A DNA stretch of 64,000 nt from CAZCDS01 sp964497585. GTDB taxonomy: Bacteria > Desulfobacterota > Desulfomonilia > Desulfomonilales > Desulfomonilaceae. The stretch covers positions 1 through 64,000 of the forward strand of contig CAZCDS010000009.1 of assembly GCA_964497585.1 (NCBI GenBank). The letters run 5' to 3'. Each line of letters starts with the position of its first letter. The first letter of the stretch is position 1. Below, piece after piece: positions 61,204-64,000 of the stretch. The position numbers were made by a program, and so were the translations under genes. The notes beneath the pieces were generated by a model. The model ran no database searches, had not been told where the DNA came from, and worked only from the letters and a program-made list of their open reading frames with translations.

Positions 61204-64000
61204 ATGCAGGAACGGAAAGAGCAGGGTCGGATTCCGTTGATTCAATTGATACACAAAGCTGTTCCGGGCAGGCACAGATACAAGGTGAAGGGTCTCTATC
61301 GATCCGAAGCCATGGGCGAGCATCTGGAACGATCCCTGGTCCTGGACGCGGACATCGAGCGAGCCAGTGCGAGCATGCTGACAGGCAATCTGCTTGTCCT
61401 CTTCGTTCCTACCTGCAATCCCCGCAGGATTCAGACACTCGTTCGGGACCTGGTCCTGGAATACTTCACGCGGTGGGGAGAATCTGCGAAGGAAGCCGCG
61501 GTCCGGGGGGACCGCGCCGGCGCTGAGGTGGTGGTCGATCTTGCAAAGGAACGGGAGAAACGGCTCCGCGTTGCCACCACTGTCGAAGACGATCCGCTTC
61601 AGTCAGGCCATAGCTGGCATGTAAAGGGCATTGACGAGCTGGTCAGCGTTCTTAAGACATCCCTGGAGGACGGGCTGTCTGCGTCAGACGCGGCGGTCAG
61701 CCTAAAGAGACACGGGCTGAACATCATTCCTGAACCGGCTTCCCGTTCCAGGTTGGGGCTCTTCGTCGATCAGTTCAATTCTCTGCCGGTGGGTTTGTTG
61801 GCGGGCGCAGCGATACTCTCGGTCTTTTCCGGCGGGGTGGCTGACGCGGTCGCGATCATGACCGTCGTTGCGATCAATGCGGTAATCGGCTTCTTCACAG
61901 AGGATGCTGCGGAGAAGACGATCAAGTCCTTAAAGACGTTCGTTCAGCCCACTGCTACGATTAAACGAGAGGGCGAGATACGGGAGATCCCCGCGGAGGA
62001 AGTCCTGGTGGGGGATCTGCTCATTCTCAGACCGGGCAGTTACGTTGCCGCGGACGCGAGGCTTGTGCATGCGGAAAATTTGAGCGCTGACGAATCATTG
62101 CTCACCGGCGAGAGTGTGCCGGTTCTCAAGAATATCCAGAGCCTTGGAAAGCGTGATATTCCGCTGACCAATCGCTACAACATGGTGTACGGCGGGACTC
62201 TGATTACAGGGGGCCAAGGTCACGCGGTCGTAGTGGCCACGGGACGGTTTTCGGAGATCGGCAAGGTGCAGGCCCTAGTCGGCGAGGCAAGCCCACCGAA
62301 GACCCCGGTGGAGAAACAGCTCACGACCATGGGAAATCAACTCGTCTTCGTTTCGAGCGCGATTTGCGGGCTGGTATTCCTCATTGGCCTTTTCCGGGGT
62401 CGGGGATTCCTCGACGTGCTCAAGACCTCGGTATCTCTGGCCGTTGCAGCCGTTCCTGAAGGCCTCCCCGCGGTGGCCACGACCACGCTCGCCCTCGGTA
62501 TCAAGAACATGAGGCGGCGCAAGGTCCTCTTCAGGAGCCTCGACGCGGTTTGCACTATCGGTTCCGTCCAAACGATCTGTCTGGACAAGACCGGAACGTT
62601 GACTTGGAACAGGATGTCAGTAGTGCGCGTGTGGTGCGGAACGGAGCCATTGAAGGTGAGTGACGGTAAATTCACCGCCGGGACGGAGGATAGCAATCCG
62701 TACACCAACGACAGGCTTCTGAAAATCATCCATACGTGCGTTCTCTGTAACGACAGTGAGGTGGAACGCAACCATGCGGGCTATGTTGTCCACGGATCGC
62801 CCACGGAGAACGCATTGGTTCAGATGGCGATCAGCGCGGGCGTGGACGTTCAGGAACTACGTGCCACGCACTCGCGTGTCGAGACGAGCTACCGCGCGGA
62901 GAACAGGCAGTTTATGACCACGTCGCATACTTCTCCCAGCGGCGCGCGGCTGTTCGCTCTCAAGGGGAGCCCCCTGGAGGTCCTCGCAAAGTGCCGTGAC
63001 CAGGCGCAGGACGGAACGGCGGTCCCGCTTACCGAGCGTGACCGTGAACTGATCGAAGCAGAGAACGAGCGCATGGCGGGCGACGGTCTCCGAGTCCTGG
63101 GGGTGGCGTACGGCAACGGGGTTGACGGTCAGCCGATTGACGAGGCATGTGGTTTGACGTTCCTCGGCCTGGTAGGGATGTCCGACCCCGTTCGGGACGG
63201 GGTCAAAGAATCGATCCAGGCCTTTCACCAGGCCGGGCTGGAAACGGTTATGATAACCGGCGACCAGAGTTCCACGGCCTACGCGATCGGACGGGAGTTA
63301 CAGCTCAACAATGGGAACGCGCTGAAAATCCTCGATTCCATGCATTTGCAGGATGCCGATCCTTCTGTCATCAAGGCTCTCTCGAAGAACGTAAACATCT
63401 TCTCCCGGGTGAGTCCGGCTCACAAGCTCCAAATCGTTCAGGCTCTCCAGAGCGCGGGCAAGATCGTCGCCATGACCGGTGACGGCATCAACGACGGTCC
63501 CGCGCTTAAGGCCGCGGACGTGGGAATCGCGATGGGCCACGCGGGGACCGACGTTGCCCGTGAGGTGGCGGACGTGGTCCTGGAAGAAGATGACCTGGAA
63601 ACGATGATCCTCGCGTTGAGCCATGGCCGGACGATCTATAACAACATACGAAAGACGCTTCATTTCCTTCTTGCCACGAATTTCAGCGAGATCCTTGTAA
63701 TGTTTATTGCGGGCGCGGTCGGGATCGGTTATCCGCTCAACGCGATGCAACTGTTGTGGATCAATCTGGTTTCCGATATCTTTCCCGGCCTCGCGCTCGC
63801 GCTCGAGGCGCCCGAACCCGATGTACTGGATCAGCCTCCGAGGAACCCGGACGAACCGATCGTCAAGAGGGAAGACTTCAAGAGGATTACCTTCGAGGCT
63901 GCGACGATGAGCGCAACCGCGCTGGGGGCCTACGGATACGGGCTGGCGAAGTACGGGCAAGGGCCCACCGCGGGAACCATCGCGTTTCATAGCCTTACGA
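61204..64000 (+). CDS. P-type ATPase, partial (continues past the window)
   Basis: This frame has no stop up to 64000, so 932 residues are visible and the C-terminus is missing. ATG 61204 is the only in-frame start after the stop at 61147. The first about 130 residues form an HMA-like region (YKVKGLYRSEAMGEHL). The pump core has TGES (about 301-304), PEGLPA in the transport helix (about 418-423), the phosphorylation motif DKTGTLT (Asp461) and TGDGINDGPALKAADVGIAM (about 758 on). PEGLP rather than CPC points to an alkali or alkaline-earth cation (P2-like, Ca/Na/K type), not copper. The last visible part is the M5-M6 region (NLVSDIFPGLALALE). Confidence 0.9.
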   Translation, partial: MQERKEQGRIPLIQLIHKAVPGRHRYKVKGLYRSEAMGEHLERSLVLDADIERASASMLTGNLLVLFVPTCNPRRIQTLVRDLVLEYFTRWGESAKEAAVRGDRAGAEVVVDLAKEREKRLRVATTVEDDPLQSGHSWHVKGIDELVSVLKTSLEDGLSASDAAVSLKRHGLNIIPEPASRSRLGLFVDQFNSLPVGLLAGAAILSVFSGGVADAVAIMTVVAINAVIGFFTEDAAEKTIKSLKTFVQPTATIKREGEIREIPAEEVLVGDLLILRPGSYVAADARLVHAENLSADESLLTGESVPVLKNIQSLGKRDIPLTNRYNMVYGGTLITGGQGHAVVVATGRFSEIGKVQALVGEASPPKTPVEKQLTTMGNQLVFVSSAICGLVFLIGLFRGRGFLDVLKTSVSLAVAAVPEGLPAVATTTLALGIKNMRRRKVLFRSLDAVCTIGSVQTICLDKTGTLTWNRMSVVRVWCGTEPLKVSDGKFTAGTEDSNPYTNDRLLKIIHTCVLCNDSEVERNHAGYVVHGSPTENALVQMAISAGVDVQELRATHSRVETSYRAENRQFMTTSHTSPSGARLFALKGSPLEVLAKCRDQAQDGTAVPLTERDRELIEAENERMAGDGLRVLGVAYGNGVDGQPIDEACGLTFLGLVGMSDPVRDGVKESIQAFHQAGLETVMITGDQSSTAYAIGRELQLNNGNALKILDSMHLQDADPSVIKALSKNVNIFSRVSPAHKLQIVQALQSAGKIVAMTGDGINDGPALKAADVGIAMGHAGTDVAREVADVVLEEDDLETMILALSHGRTIYNNIRKTLHFLLATNFSEILVMFIAGAVGIGYPLNAMQLLWINLVSDIFPGLALALEAPEPDVLDQPPRNPDEPIVKREDFKRITFEAATMSATALGAYGYGLAKYGQGPTAGTIAFHSLT

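Noticed and set aside
1..64000. tRNA, rRNA or CRISPR arrays
   Set aside because: Scanning for T-loop GGTTCGA-type sites gave only hits inside coding regions, and no regularly spaced repeats were seen.

Overview
The window reads as chromosomal DNA of a GC-rich, anaerobic, probably Deltaproteobacterial (Desulfobacterota) organism. This is inferred from gene content: a heterodisulfide-reductase HdrA-type flavoprotein fused to a GltD-like NAD(P)H module beside an HdrC-like protein, a cobalamin-dependent radical SAM protein, a LUD protein, a ScmD/PqqD-like protein and a giant PUFA-synthase-like megasynthase. No rRNA, tRNA or CRISPR array was seen.

Layout. 1-6.1 kb (minus): an Hdr-type electron-transfer operon behind a near-consensus promoter, then a B12-radical SAM protein. 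6.4-9.2 kb (plus): a YbaB-like protein, an ECF transporter T and A pair, and a TPR protein. 9.3-12.1 kb (minus): a small protein, LipB and a thiolase. 12.5-17.1 kb is loose accessory DNA: a CAP-domain protein, a lipoprotein, a broken MFS transporter, two paralogous small exported proteins with matching leaders, and a transposase remnant. 17.1-22.4 kb: a caspase-ankyrin protein flanked by two diverged direct repeats, then a MoxR-VWA pair. 22.6-34 kb: a PBP1-like glycosyltransferase with an eroded transpeptidase domain, a LUD protein plus a GHMP kinase, an APS-kinase/phosphodiesterase fusion, a sigma54 two-component pair, an archaemetzincin and a PqqD-like protein.

34.9-43.4 kb is a compact co-oriented cluster of five proteins, each with an N-terminal hydrophobic export signal: ankyrin repeats, a Gly-rich/acidic protein of unknown family, TPR-CHAT protease, TPR-OmpA, and caspase-DUF4384. 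With the caspase-ankyrin gene at 17.1 kb this suggests an envelope-located network of caspase/CHAT proteases with scaffold proteins. It is the best candidate here for an undescribed system.

43.4-47.7 kb carries envelope glycan genes (GT2, methyltransferase, GT-C-like membrane protein). 47.9-59.6 kb (minus) is a two-gene operon: a TetR-family regulator with a clear promoter and palindromic operator, overlapping by 4 nt a 3548-residue megasynthase (tandem NPD barrels, KS, AT, KS, two ACP-like domains, KR, DH-like, PPTase). Both ACP-like domains have Thr where the phosphopantetheine Ser is expected. 60.1-64 kb (plus): a DUF5132-like protein, an HMA-like membrane protein and a P-type ATPase that runs off the end.
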